Shown: in pieces, positions 44,833 through 54,156 of the stretch | How positions within the stretch are numbered: position 1 is the first letter of the stretch | Layout of the letters: each line of letters starts with the position of its first letter | Origin: Flavobacteriaceae bacterium | GTDB taxonomy: Bacteria; Bacteroidota; Bacteroidia; Flavobacteriales; Flavobacteriaceae | DNA: 64,000 bases | Assembly: GCA_026710085.1 (NCBI GenBank) | Contig: JAPORT010000083.1 | Location: 24,316 to 88,315 of the forward strand | Direction: 5' to 3' | Notes under the pieces: generated by a model | Databases searched by the model: none | What the model saw: the letters and a program-made list of their open reading frames with translations, nothing else | Told to the model about the DNA's origin: nothing | Program-made: the position numbers and the translations under genes

Positions 44833-46308
44833 ATGCAGAAAATAATTTTTATAGCTTTATCGACTCTGTTCATATTTTCTATTGAAAAAAAGGAATGGAT
44901 CACGGTTGAAAAAGAAAAGCCGAATATTTTATTCATTTCCATAGATGATTTAAATGATTGGCCTGGATTTTTAGGGAATTTCCCCAAAGTCCATACGCCA
45001 AATATGGATAAACTAGCCGAAAATGGAATGGTTTTTAACAATGCACACTGCCAGGCGCCTATTTGTGCCCCTTCAAGAACGTCTCTATTCACAGGGCTTT
45101 ATCCACATTCAACAGGTTTGTATTATCAATTTCCGGACAAAGAAATACATGAAGGCAGTGAAAAAGCAAAGAACACTATTTTTTTACCTGATTATTTTGA
45201 AAATCACGGTTACAAAACTTTAGGGGTCGGGAAAATATTCCATAATGGTGATAAACTTTCTGTTTTTCAAGAATTCGGTGATGTTTTTCAAGGATTTGGA
45301 CCCAGACCTGAGACGCCACTGAACTACAGTAGCAAGTGGTTTTCCGATATTCGAAGAACAGGCACGGACTGGGGTCCTATGGATTTATCAGACTCTGAAA
45401 TGACCGATTATGAAATAGCCGATTGGGCCATAGAAAAAATAGGACAGAATCATGAAAAACCATTCTTTTTCGCCGTGGGTTTCATTCGTCCTCATGTTCC
45501 TTGGTATGTTCCAGAAAAATGGTTTGATCTATTTGATATCAATAGCATCGAGACGCCTCCTTACCTTGAAAATGACTTGGATGATGTTCCGGAAGTATCT
45601 CGCCGATTGCATGAAATGCCAGCCATGCCCAACACACAGTGGCTCATTGAAGAAGGAAAATGGAAATCGATGGTGCATTCATATCTAGCGAGCACGGCTT
45701 TTGTTGATCATCAAATTGGAAGAGTACTCACAGCTCTTGAGAATAGTCCATATAGAGATAATACCATCGTGGTCTTATGGTCTGACCATGGCTATCATCT
45801 TGGAGAAAAAGAACGTACTTGCAAGCACTCACTGTGGCAAAGAGCCACACGAGTGCCGTTAGTGTTTGCTGGCCCAAACATTAAAAAAGGTAGCAATACA
45901 GATGCAGCAGTCGGTCTCATTGACCTTTATCCTACTTTGCTTGAAATGTGTGGATTACCAAAATACACAGCCAATGAAGGTCATAGTTTGATGCCACTGA
46001 TCATAAACCCCAAAGAAAAGTGGCCACATGTAGCCATCACTTCTTATGGATATAAAAACATTTCTTTGTACGATAAAAATTATCATTTCATTCATTATGC
46101 TGACGGCACGGGTGAACTTTATGATCTTAGAAAAGATCCAAATGAATGGGATAATCTTTTCGATCAGCCTGATTTTGAGAAAGTAGTGATGCAATTCAAA
46201 GCGTTAATGCCTAAAAACCATGCTCCGATATCCCCTGTTAATAAGATTAATGCCAACGAGTATATCGACGCTGAGCTTTTAAAGTTTGGTATCGAGCCTC
46301 AATACTAG
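44833..46308 (+). CDS. sulfatase 4 (S1 family, iduronate-2-sulfatase-like)
   Basis: The 491-residue exported sulfatase starts at ATG 44833, preferred to the adjacent TTG at 44830. The modified Cys is C78 in CAPSRTSLFTG. FISIDDLNDWPGFLGNFPKVHTPNMDKLA, VGFIRPHVPWYVPEKWFD and SDHGYHLGEKERTCKHSLWQRATRVPL match the iduronate-2-sulfatase-like (S1_7) subfamily. Members act on O-sulfates, including 2-O-sulfated uronic acid. That fits a dermatan- or chondroitin-like backbone, although other substrates are known for the subfamily. GH29 follows after 230 bp. Confidence 0.9.
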   Translation: MQKIIFIALSTLFIFSIEKKEWITVEKEKPNILFISIDDLNDWPGFLGNFPKVHTPNMDKLAENGMVFNNAHCQAPICAPSRTSLFTGLYPHSTGLYYQFPDKEIHEGSEKAKNTIFLPDYFENHGYKTLGVGKIFHNGDKLSVFQEFGDVFQGFGPRPETPLNYSSKWFSDIRRTGTDWGPMDLSDSEMTDYEIADWAIEKIGQNHEKPFFFAVGFIRPHVPWYVPEKWFDLFDINSIETPPYLENDLDDVPEVSRRLHEMPAMPNTQWLIEEGKWKSMVHSYLASTAFVDHQIGRVLTALENSPYRDNTIVVLWSDHGYHLGEKERTCKHSLWQRATRVPLVFAGPNIKKGSNTDAAVGLIDLYPTLLEMCGLPKYTANEGHSLMPLIINPKEKWPHVAITSYGYKNISLYDKNYHFIHYADGTGELYDLRKDPNEWDNLFDQPDFEKVVMQFKALMPKNHAPISPVNKINANEYIDAELLKFGIEPQY

Positions 46309-46538
46309 TTGTATTACCTTGGTCAACGGTTATTCATGACACATAAATATTCTACAGAGATTTGTTGTACAAACTCAAAGTCTAGTTTTATCCATCGAGT
46401 TAGTGTGGTTTGGTTCAAACTTAAAACTCGTTTGCTTGGCAAACAGTCTTCTCAAGCCATACTCGGTCATGGACTGCTCATTTTCGATTTTGAAGTACAG
46501 GTTTTATTTTTTATAAAGACACGAAACGAACTATTGAT

Positions 46539-47594
46539 ATGATGAAAATTTCTTTAACATTTTTGTTTGCCATAACATCCATTCTAGTCATCAAAGCACA
46601 AGATCAGCGAAATTTTTTAAATGAGACCCCTCAAGAAATGGCTGAACGAATGTCATGGTGGCTCGAAGCGAAATATGGTATGTTCATTCATTTTGGACTT
46701 TACAGCCAGTTGGGAGGCGAATGGCAAGGCAAAACCACACCTGGTTATGCAGAATGGATACAGGCTAGTTTCGATATACCGGCGCAGGAATATGCGATGC
46801 TAGTGAACACCTTTAACCCAAAAGATTTTGATGCTGATTTTATTGCTAAAACGGCCAAAGAGGCCGGGATGAAGTATATTGTGATCACCTCGAAACACCA
46901 CGAAGGTTTCTGCCTTTGGGATAGTCAGCATACCAATTTTGATGTCGCTAGTACGCCATTTAATGGACGCGATATATTGGCTGAATTGAGTGTAGCGTGC
47001 CAAAAACACGGTTTGAAATTTGGAACTTATTATAGCATCATTGATTGGCATCATGGCTCCCAAGAGCGAAATATTGATGGTCCAAAAAATTCTGAGCGGT
47101 GGTCTCAAATTCGTATGAAAACCAATCGAAAAGCCCAATATGTCGAATACATGAAAAATCAGATAAAAGAATTAATCGACAATTATGATACCGACATTTT
47201 ATGGTTTGATGGCGATTGGGTCTATTGGTGGAATACTTTGGATGGAGATGATCTTTATAATTATGTTAGGAATCTCAAACCTTCGATTATTATCAACAAT
47301 CGGGTATCGAAACGCCCGAAATTTAAAAAAGATTTCGGTACGCCCGAACAGAAGCACCCTGAAACCTCACCAAATTATTATTGGGAAGCCTGCTATACGT
47401 TGAACACTTCCTGGGGCTATAAGATAAAAGATAGTCAGTGGAAAAGTCCACAAGTAGTGTATGAAAAACTGATGGATATCAATCATAAAGAAGGGAATCT
47501 TCTGTTGAACATTGGTCCAGACGGTAATGGAAATGTACCTGAAGAATCCGTAAAAATCTTATTGGAAGTCGGAGAGATGTTACGCAATCAGTGA
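46539..47594 (+). CDS. GH29 alpha-L-fucosidase
   Basis: This 351-residue retaining glycosidase is exported (signal about 1-20). GH29 signatures are KYGMFIHFGLYS, KYIVITSKHHEGFCLWDS and TDILWFDGDW with the nucleophile D224. The end INHKEGNLLLNIGPDGNGNVP is typical of the catalytic domain. The C-terminal beta-sandwich found in longer members is absent, so it is a minimal catalytic unit. It would remove alpha-L-fucose from oligosaccharides. Among the chondroitin-type enzymes here it is the piece that points to a fucose-branched polymer. The acid/base residue was not located with certainty. Confidence 0.92.
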   Translation: MMKISLTFLFAITSILVIKAQDQRNFLNETPQEMAERMSWWLEAKYGMFIHFGLYSQLGGEWQGKTTPGYAEWIQASFDIPAQEYAMLVNTFNPKDFDADFIAKTAKEAGMKYIVITSKHHEGFCLWDSQHTNFDVASTPFNGRDILAELSVACQKHGLKFGTYYSIIDWHHGSQERNIDGPKNSERWSQIRMKTNRKAQYVEYMKNQIKELIDNYDTDILWFDGDWVYWWNTLDGDDLYNYVRNLKPSIIINNRVSKRPKFKKDFGTPEQKHPETSPNYYWEACYTLNTSWGYKIKDSQWKSPQVVYEKLMDINHKEGNLLLNIGPDGNGNVPEESVKILLEVGEMLRNQ

Positions 47595-47873
47595 AATTTT
47601 AGTTTTGATTCCTGAATTTTTGAAGCCGTCTTTTCATTTGCTGTTTAGAGTTCTGAAAAAGAATGAATGGTCGTCTTCTTGAAACCCTTGAATTTAGAGA
47701 TGATAAGGTGTGAAACTTGATGAAAAAGTCCTTCAAATCACCTATTGGGTTGTCGTCAGTTTTTGGAGATTCGAATGAAAATTAAATGATTTTATTGTCC
47801 TTGAACTTCTATATAGAACAGATAAATGGCTTGACCAATAAGATAAACTTGACTAAAAAATAATTTTAATATC

Positions 47874-49148
47874 ATGATGAGAAACTTTATATATCTATTA
47901 TTTCTAGGACTATTCTTTGGTTGTTCTTCTGAAAAAACCATTGAAAAAGTGAAGCAAAAAACCATCGATGCTGCAGAAGTGCAATTCAGTAAAATTGGGA
48001 AACTCTACGAATCCAAACGCATACCACGAACGCTCAAAAATGGTGACTTATTTTCGGTAAACCCTTACGATTGGACCAGTGGTTTTTATGCAGGGAGTTT
48101 GTGGTATCTGTACGAACTCACGGAAAACCCTCAATGGAAAGATCAAGCGGTGGCTTACACAGAGATTTTAGACACCATACAATGGTATAGCGGAAATCAT
48201 GATGTCGGATTTATGATCAACTGCTCCTATGGAAATGGATACCGAATAGGAGGGAAAGAACATTACAAGCAAGTGTTGGTCAATGCGGCAGAATCGCTCA
48301 GTCAACGATTTAATTCCAATGTAGGACAGATCAAGTCTTGGAATTATCGAGAAGCGTGGGATGGTGTTACAGAGTGGTTTTATCCTGTGATTATTGATAA
48401 CATGATGAACTTAGAACTGCTGTTTGAAGCTTCTGCTATTTCAGGTAATGGTTTCTATAGAGACTTGGCGATCATCCATGCCGATAATACCATGAGAGAT
48501 CATTACAGACCGGACTTTAGTTCCTATCACGTGGTCGATTATGATACGATTACAGGTCATGTACTCGATAAAGCCACTTGTCAAGGCTTTGCAGATAATT
48601 CTAGTTGGGCTCGAGGGCAAGCATGGGGTTTGTATGGGTATGTAATCACTTATAGGGCCACAAAAGATGAAAAATATTTGGATTTTGCCATCAATATTGC
48701 TGATTACATGATGAACCATCCATCCATCCCAGAGGATAAAATTCCTTATTGGGATTATCATATCGATGTGGATGGCTATCAAGCAGAATGGGATTATCAA
48801 GATGGCGTCGATTATTTCTACAGAGATGTTTCAGCAGCGACCATAACGGCCTCTGCCCTGATTGAACTAGCCACCTATGTGAGCCAAGAGGAATCCAATC
48901 AATATGTCGATTACGCTAGAGACATTATCATGAATGTCAGCACCCCTAATTATATGGCAACAGAAGATGAAGATAATTATTTTATTTTAAAGCATAGTGT
49001 GGGTAGTCTGCCCCATGGAGGTAGTGTTGATACGCCAGCAAATTATGCAGATTATTACTACTTAGAAGCTTTGACTCGATTAATCAATTATGAAACAGAC
49101 AAGGATTATGTCCTTCCAGAAAACACCTCCATAGCTAGTTGGTATTGA
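47874..49148 (+). CDS. GH88 unsaturated glucuronyl hydrolase
   Basis: The 424-residue lipoprotein (lipobox LFFGC, Cys near 17) belongs to GH88, which hydrates the 4,5-double bond of unsaturated uronides made by lyases and so frees the amino sugar. The alpha/alpha-barrel shows WTSGFYAGSLWYLYE, HDVGFMINCSYGNGYRIG with a candidate catalytic Asp, EWFYPVIIDNMMNLELLFEA with the second Asp, and SSWARGQAWGLYGYV. It fits directly downstream of the two PL8 lyases. Sulfation tolerance cannot be judged. The membrane anchor suggests it works at the periplasmic face of a membrane. Confidence 0.93.
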   Translation: MMRNFIYLLFLGLFFGCSSEKTIEKVKQKTIDAAEVQFSKIGKLYESKRIPRTLKNGDLFSVNPYDWTSGFYAGSLWYLYELTENPQWKDQAVAYTEILDTIQWYSGNHDVGFMINCSYGNGYRIGGKEHYKQVLVNAAESLSQRFNSNVGQIKSWNYREAWDGVTEWFYPVIIDNMMNLELLFEASAISGNGFYRDLAIIHADNTMRDHYRPDFSSYHVVDYDTITGHVLDKATCQGFADNSSWARGQAWGLYGYVITYRATKDEKYLDFAINIADYMMNHPSIPEDKIPYWDYHIDVDGYQAEWDYQDGVDYFYRDVSAATITASALIELATYVSQEESNQYVDYARDIIMNVSTPNYMATEDEDNYFILKHSVGSLPHGGSVDTPANYADYYYLEALTRLINYETDKDYVLPENTSIASWY

Positions 49149-49345
49149 TTTTATGCTACTGTTTTTAAAAATGATAGAGACCCTAAGTTTAGTTATCGGC
49201 TGCAATAATCACACCGATCTAAGATTTGAAATTTTTCCATCAAGGGAATTAAAAAGTTTCATAATGGGGTACAATACTTTTAGATAAATATTCAAAATAG
49301 AATGTTTTGATCAAACAACTTTTTGTTCTATTAACGATAACACAT

Positions 49346-50818
49346 ATGAGAAAAAGAAAAATACTCGGATTCCTTTTCATCACCATTAGTTTTCTACTGG
49401 GGTGTAAAAATGAATCAACAGATAAAGCAAACTCTGATGATTCCAAACCTAATTTACTATACATTTTTACTGATCAACATCGAAGACAGGCCATGGGATT
49501 TTTAAACGAAGATCCTGTCTACACGCCCAATATTGATTTTTTGGCTCAAAACGGAGTTTACTTTTCTAAAGCAGTGGCCAATCATCCATTATGTAGTCCT
49601 TATCGAGCGATGTTATTTACGGGACAATATCCTCTGACCAATGGGGTCATCGCCAATTGCCATTCAGGGCGTACAGCGGATGGTAATTATTTAAAAAAAG
49701 AGGCCCAAACGATTTCCGATGTGGTGAGTCAAAATGGTTACAATGCAGGTTTAGTTGGGAAATGGCATTTAGAAGGACCGGAACCGACCAACCCAGGGGA
49801 ACCATTGGTATGGAGTGCTTGGTGCCCATTCGATCGACGTCATGGATTTGATTTTTGGTATGCGAGTAAAGGCAATGATCATTTCAACCCACAGTATTGG
49901 AATACTTATGCTCTTGAAGACGAACTCCAAACCGTCAATCAATGGTCTCCAGAGCACGAAGCTGAAATCATCATGGAATATCTCGAAGGTGAGGGTCATG
50001 CTCCCAGAGATATTAATAAACCCTTTGCCTTATTTTGGTCTGTCAACCCACCTCATAACCCTTTTCATATCGTTCCCGATCGCTATAAAGAATTCTACAA
50101 GGATAGGACTTATATCGACTTACTCCAACGCCCTAATGTCAGTTTTGTGGATAATAAAGACATCACTGTTGGGGATCACGGCGTTGAAGAAAAAATCAAC
50201 GGAGCTCCAGATTATTTTGCAGCGGTTAATGGAGTCGATGAACAAATTGGTCGTGTGATTGAAAAATTAAAATCGTTAGGTCTTTATGATAATACCATCA
50301 TTGTTTTTTCATCTGATCATGGAGAAATGCTTGGAAGCCATGGTTTGATGCATAAAAACATTTGGTTTAAAGAGGCTTATGAGATTCCCTTAATCGTCCA
50401 CTGGCCCCAAAAGCTGGTCCCTAAGACGGAAGATTTATTGATTAGTGTTCCTGATTATATGCCCACTCTTCTTGGTCTCATGGGACTTGAAAAATCAATA
50501 CCCAAAGAAGTAGAAGGTTCCGACTATAGCCAGATATTGTTTGGTCAAGATATGAAAAGACCCGATAGTCAATTATATTTTGGATCCGAACCTTCTGATC
50601 CATCTTCTGGGAAAAGAGGCTTTAGAGATGATCAACACACTTTTGCCGTTGTAAAAAATGAGGATGGCAGTAAAAGCTATTATCTCTACAACGATCAAAA
50701 GGATCCATACCAATTAGAAAACATTTGGGGACGAGATCAACAAATCGATCAAGAAGTCTCATTAAAGTTAGCAGAAATTCTTACAAAAAGAAATGATCCT
50801 TGGTTAGAGGAGAAGTAA
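49346..50818 (+). CDS. sulfatase 5 (S1 family, CSPYR type, lipoprotein)
   Basis: The 490-residue protein starts at ATG 49346, giving a lipoprotein signal with lipobox FLLGC (Cys20); the upstream TTG at 49307 is not needed. The modified Cys is C83 in PLCSPYRAMLFTGQYP. Further motifs: YIFTDQHRRQAMGF, VGKWHLEGPEP and FSSDHGEMLGSHGLMHKN. CSPYR with TDQHR is typical of S1_16-like sulfatases, a subfamily with members acting on galactose or GalNAc 4-O-sulfate. This would suit chondroitin 4-sulfate, but the subfamily call is by motif only. SusC follows after 215 bp. Confidence 0.9.
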   Translation: MRKRKILGFLFITISFLLGCKNESTDKANSDDSKPNLLYIFTDQHRRQAMGFLNEDPVYTPNIDFLAQNGVYFSKAVANHPLCSPYRAMLFTGQYPLTNGVIANCHSGRTADGNYLKKEAQTISDVVSQNGYNAGLVGKWHLEGPEPTNPGEPLVWSAWCPFDRRHGFDFWYASKGNDHFNPQYWNTYALEDELQTVNQWSPEHEAEIIMEYLEGEGHAPRDINKPFALFWSVNPPHNPFHIVPDRYKEFYKDRTYIDLLQRPNVSFVDNKDITVGDHGVEEKINGAPDYFAAVNGVDEQIGRVIEKLKSLGLYDNTIIVFSSDHGEMLGSHGLMHKNIWFKEAYEIPLIVHWPQKLVPKTEDLLISVPDYMPTLLGLMGLEKSIPKEVEGSDYSQILFGQDMKRPDSQLYFGSEPSDPSSGKRGFRDDQHTFAVVKNEDGSKSYYLYNDQKDPYQLENIWGRDQQIDQEVSLKLAEILTKRNDPWLEEK

Positions 50819-51033
50819 ATCAAACATGATCTAGACAGGGGTGGAAATCCTATTTTAAACAAAAATCATCTGCATGTAACATAAGTAGGCTTAATATGAA
50901 ACTATAATTAGCTGAATTCTATGTTTCAGTTGAAACTAAAAACTAAGAGTTCATAAATTTAGTGTCCAAATAAATCGGTTAATGGGCCGGTAATGGTCAA
51001 AAAGCCAATGAATGAATTCAATTCCAAACTATT

Positions 51034-54000
51034 ATGAAGTATAAAATAACACTATCAAAATCAATTTGGTTTTTAACGTGTTTCTTTATTCACATTTTGA
51101 TGACTCCAGCACAAACAAAAGCTATTTCAGGAGTCATTACTGATAAAACAAATAATCAACCATTAAATGGGGTCAGTATTTTTATAGCAGGAACTGCCGT
51201 CGGTGTTGTATCCGATTTTGATGGCAACTATTCTATAAACGCTTCGGTTGGTGATGTTTTGACCGTATCTAGTTTAGGCATGAAACCGGTAACGATCACT
51301 GTTGGAAACCAAGATGTCATCAATATCGAATTAGAGCCCGATATTGGTGAATTAGAAGAAACCATCGTTATTGGATATGGAACCGTGACCAAAGCCGATT
51401 TCACGGGATCATCTTCACAAGTTGAAGCTGATGATATCTATAGAGCTCCCGTTGTGAATTTAGAACAAGCACTACAAGGCAGAGCTGCTGGAGTCAAAAT
51501 TTCTAGTTTAGAACATTCTCCAGGTGCGGAATTGGATATTTTAATTCGAGGTGGAACAAGTTTAGGAGGCAACAATGCGCCCTTGTATGTCATCGATGGT
51601 TTTCCAACCGATACGGATGTCGGTTCGACGATCAACGTTCAGGATATTGAATCCATAAACATTCTGAAAGATGCCTCGGCGACATCGATTTATGGAGCGA
51701 GAGGCTCTAATGGTGTGATTCTCATCACCACTAAATCAGGAGAAGAGGGCAAAGTTTCAGTGAATTATAATTACCAATACGGAGTACAGAGAGTTGTGGA
51801 TCGCTACCCAGAAGTACTCACTCCCGTTGAATTCGCTAAATTCCAAAATGAGTTTCGGCCAGAGAGTGAAACGTATGCTGATCCACTGAGTTTTGCTGAT
51901 GTAGAGCCCGCCAATTGGTCAGAAAAAATATTCCAAACAGCGCCTTATAGCAACCATGATTTAAGTATTTCGGGAGGGGCTGCCAACACAAAATATAGAG
52001 CTTCTCTGTCCTTTGTGAACCAAGATGGGGTTGTTCTCAATAGTAATTATGAACGGGCCACTGGGCGAATGAATCTCAGACAACAAGTGGGAAAGAAGTT
52101 TGAAATTGCATTAAATGCTAGTTATAGCCATAAAACGACGTTAGGCGCTCCCAATACGGGGCACAAATTATTTATTCGATCGTTAGAAGCGATTCCTTAT
52201 GTCACCGATGTATATGATATTGATGAAGGACTGTATATTGATTTAGAACGTATCCCAAGATTAAATCCAGTCGCCGATATCCGTTCGACAACCGTCATTA
52301 AAAGAGATGAAAACTTGACGGTGAATGCCATCGCCAAATATGAGTTGATTAAAGGGTTACATTTTGAATTTAAATTAGGACATGTTGGAAGAAATAGCAA
52401 ACAAAAATCTTCTGCTTTACCACCGAGTAGTAAGGGAAGAACGAGTAACGGAAGGGCCTTTATTGTTCACAGCCTAAGACAACAGTGGATTAATGAAAAT
52501 CTGATTCGGTTCAGACCGAAACTCCATAAAAATCATAAGCTAGAGTCTGTTTTTGCTTTCACTCAAGAATCATTTTGGGCTGAAAATGTAAGAGTCGTTA
52601 ATTCGAATTTTCCTATTTTGAATGAGTTTATCGTCGATAATATTCAGCAAGGGACCAATTTAGATCTACCATCTTCTTCGCTCAGTGAGCGAAGCCTGAG
52701 GTCATACTTAGGACGAGTCGATTATGATTTTAAAAGAAAATACTATCTGACGTTAACGTTCAGATTGGACCAGGCGTCGCAGTTTTCGAAAGGCAATAAA
52801 TCGGCTCTTTTTCAGTCAGCTGCCCTATCATGGCGGGTTATTCAAGAACCTTTTATGAAAAAAATACCAGCTATAAGCAATTTAAAATTCAAAGCTAGTA
52901 TTGGCGATACGGGGAACACACGAATTGGACCTTATGCCTCTTTGGCTCGTCTAGCGACAACCAATTATAGTGTCGATAATAGCGTCAGTTTAGGGGTATC
53001 GCCCTCCTCCTTAGAAAATGAAAATTTAAAATGGGAATCCAATCGTCAATTGAATATTGGAGCCGAACTTGGGTTCTTCAGAAACAAAATTCAAATAGAG
53101 GCCAATTATTATTATCGAAAAACCACAGATTTGCTTTTGAGTGCTAATATCCCATCCACTTCAGGGTTCGGTACATCGTTATTAAATGTGGGGAGTCTCG
53201 ATAATGAAGGCTTTGAATTATTCATCACCAGTGAAAACATTAATACGGGCAAGTTTTCATGGAGTACTGATTTGAATGTAGCTTTTAACCGTAATAAAGT
53301 ACTGGAATTGACTCAAGGTCAAGATTCATTTCTTATCGAAAGAAATTATAATGCGAGTTCTAGAAATAGAGAAGCATACATTATCAAAAAAGGTTCTCCT
53401 GTCGGGAGCATGTTTGGATATGTTTGGGACGGAATATACAATTATGATAGTTTTCATGTCAGTGGAGAAGGAGCCAATAGGGTATACACCCTTAAAGAAA
53501 CGGTTCCCGCGGGTATTAATCAAGTCATCCCTGGAGATATCAAGTATAAAGATTTGAACGGGGATGGAGTCATCAGTAGAGAAGATCGGACCATCATTGG
53601 TAATGCCAACCCTGTTCATTTTGGTGGCATCATGAATCGATTCCGATATAAAAGCTTAATCCTCAGTGCTTTTTTTGAATGGACCTATGGAAACGACGTG
53701 CTCAATGCCACAAGGTATGAACTGGAAAGCCTTAATGGTCGAGATAACCAGTTCGCTAGTGTTAAAAACAGATTTAGACCTGAAGTTTATGACGAATCAG
53801 GCACATTAATCGACGCTGGATTTAGCGATACGACACTTTTCGCTACTAATGGAAATCGAAATCGTTTTTACAGTGATCGGGTCATCGAAGATGGAAGTTA
53901 TTTACGACTGAAAACAGTCACTCTATCATATGAATTGCCTAGAAAAATGCTGAGACCTATCAACCTAAGATCTGTCAATGTGTTTTTAAGTGCACAAAAT

Positions 54001-54150
54001 TTATTGACGTTCACTAACTATTCAGGAACAGACCCTGATGTCCATGCTGATGCCACATTTGACAACACCAGAAGTTTAGTGCGTGGCGTCGATTTTGGAG
54101 GATATCCAACAGCGACAACCATTTCGATGGGTTTAAACATTAATATTTAA
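51034..54150 (+). CDS. susC: SusC-like TonB-dependent glycan transporter
   Basis: The 1038-residue outer-membrane protein has a signal peptide (about 1-27), a CarboxypepD-reg-like domain (ISGVITDKTNNQPLNGVSIFIAGT), a plug (EETIVIGYGTVTKADFTGSS ... NILKDASATSIYGARGSNGVILITTKSG) and a long barrel ending in GLNINI. It imports oligosaccharides captured by SusD. SusD starts 6 bp after its stop, giving the canonical pair. The pair marks the locus as a polysaccharide utilisation locus, and the surrounding lyases and sulfatases indicate a sulfated uronic-acid-containing glycan. Confidence 0.96.
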   Translation: MKYKITLSKSIWFLTCFFIHILMTPAQTKAISGVITDKTNNQPLNGVSIFIAGTAVGVVSDFDGNYSINASVGDVLTVSSLGMKPVTITVGNQDVINIELEPDIGELEETIVIGYGTVTKADFTGSSSQVEADDIYRAPVVNLEQALQGRAAGVKISSLEHSPGAELDILIRGGTSLGGNNAPLYVIDGFPTDTDVGSTINVQDIESINILKDASATSIYGARGSNGVILITTKSGEEGKVSVNYNYQYGVQRVVDRYPEVLTPVEFAKFQNEFRPESETYADPLSFADVEPANWSEKIFQTAPYSNHDLSISGGAANTKYRASLSFVNQDGVVLNSNYERATGRMNLRQQVGKKFEIALNASYSHKTTLGAPNTGHKLFIRSLEAIPYVTDVYDIDEGLYIDLERIPRLNPVADIRSTTVIKRDENLTVNAIAKYELIKGLHFEFKLGHVGRNSKQKSSALPPSSKGRTSNGRAFIVHSLRQQWINENLIRFRPKLHKNHKLESVFAFTQESFWAENVRVVNSNFPILNEFIVDNIQQGTNLDLPSSSLSERSLRSYLGRVDYDFKRKYYLTLTFRLDQASQFSKGNKSALFQSAALSWRVIQEPFMKKIPAISNLKFKASIGDTGNTRIGPYASLARLATTNYSVDNSVSLGVSPSSLENENLKWESNRQLNIGAELGFFRNKIQIEANYYYRKTTDLLLSANIPSTSGFGTSLLNVGSLDNEGFELFITSENINTGKFSWSTDLNVAFNRNKVLELTQGQDSFLIERNYNASSRNREAYIIKKGSPVGSMFGYVWDGIYNYDSFHVSGEGANRVYTLKETVPAGINQVIPGDIKYKDLNGDGVISREDRTIIGNANPVHFGGIMNRFRYKSLILSAFFEWTYGNDVLNATRYELESLNGRDNQFASVKNRFRPEVYDESGTLIDAGFSDTTLFATNGNRNRFYSDRVIEDGSYLRLKTVTLSYELPRKMLRPINLRSVNVFLSAQNLLTFTNYSGTDPDVHADATFDNTRSLVRGVDFGGYPTATTISMGLNINI

Positions 54151-54156
54151 AATAAA

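Noticed and set aside
46309..46542. 77-codon frame after sulfatase 4
   Set aside because: Composition is not protein-like, it starts directly at the previous stop and shows no family features; treated as spacer before GH29.
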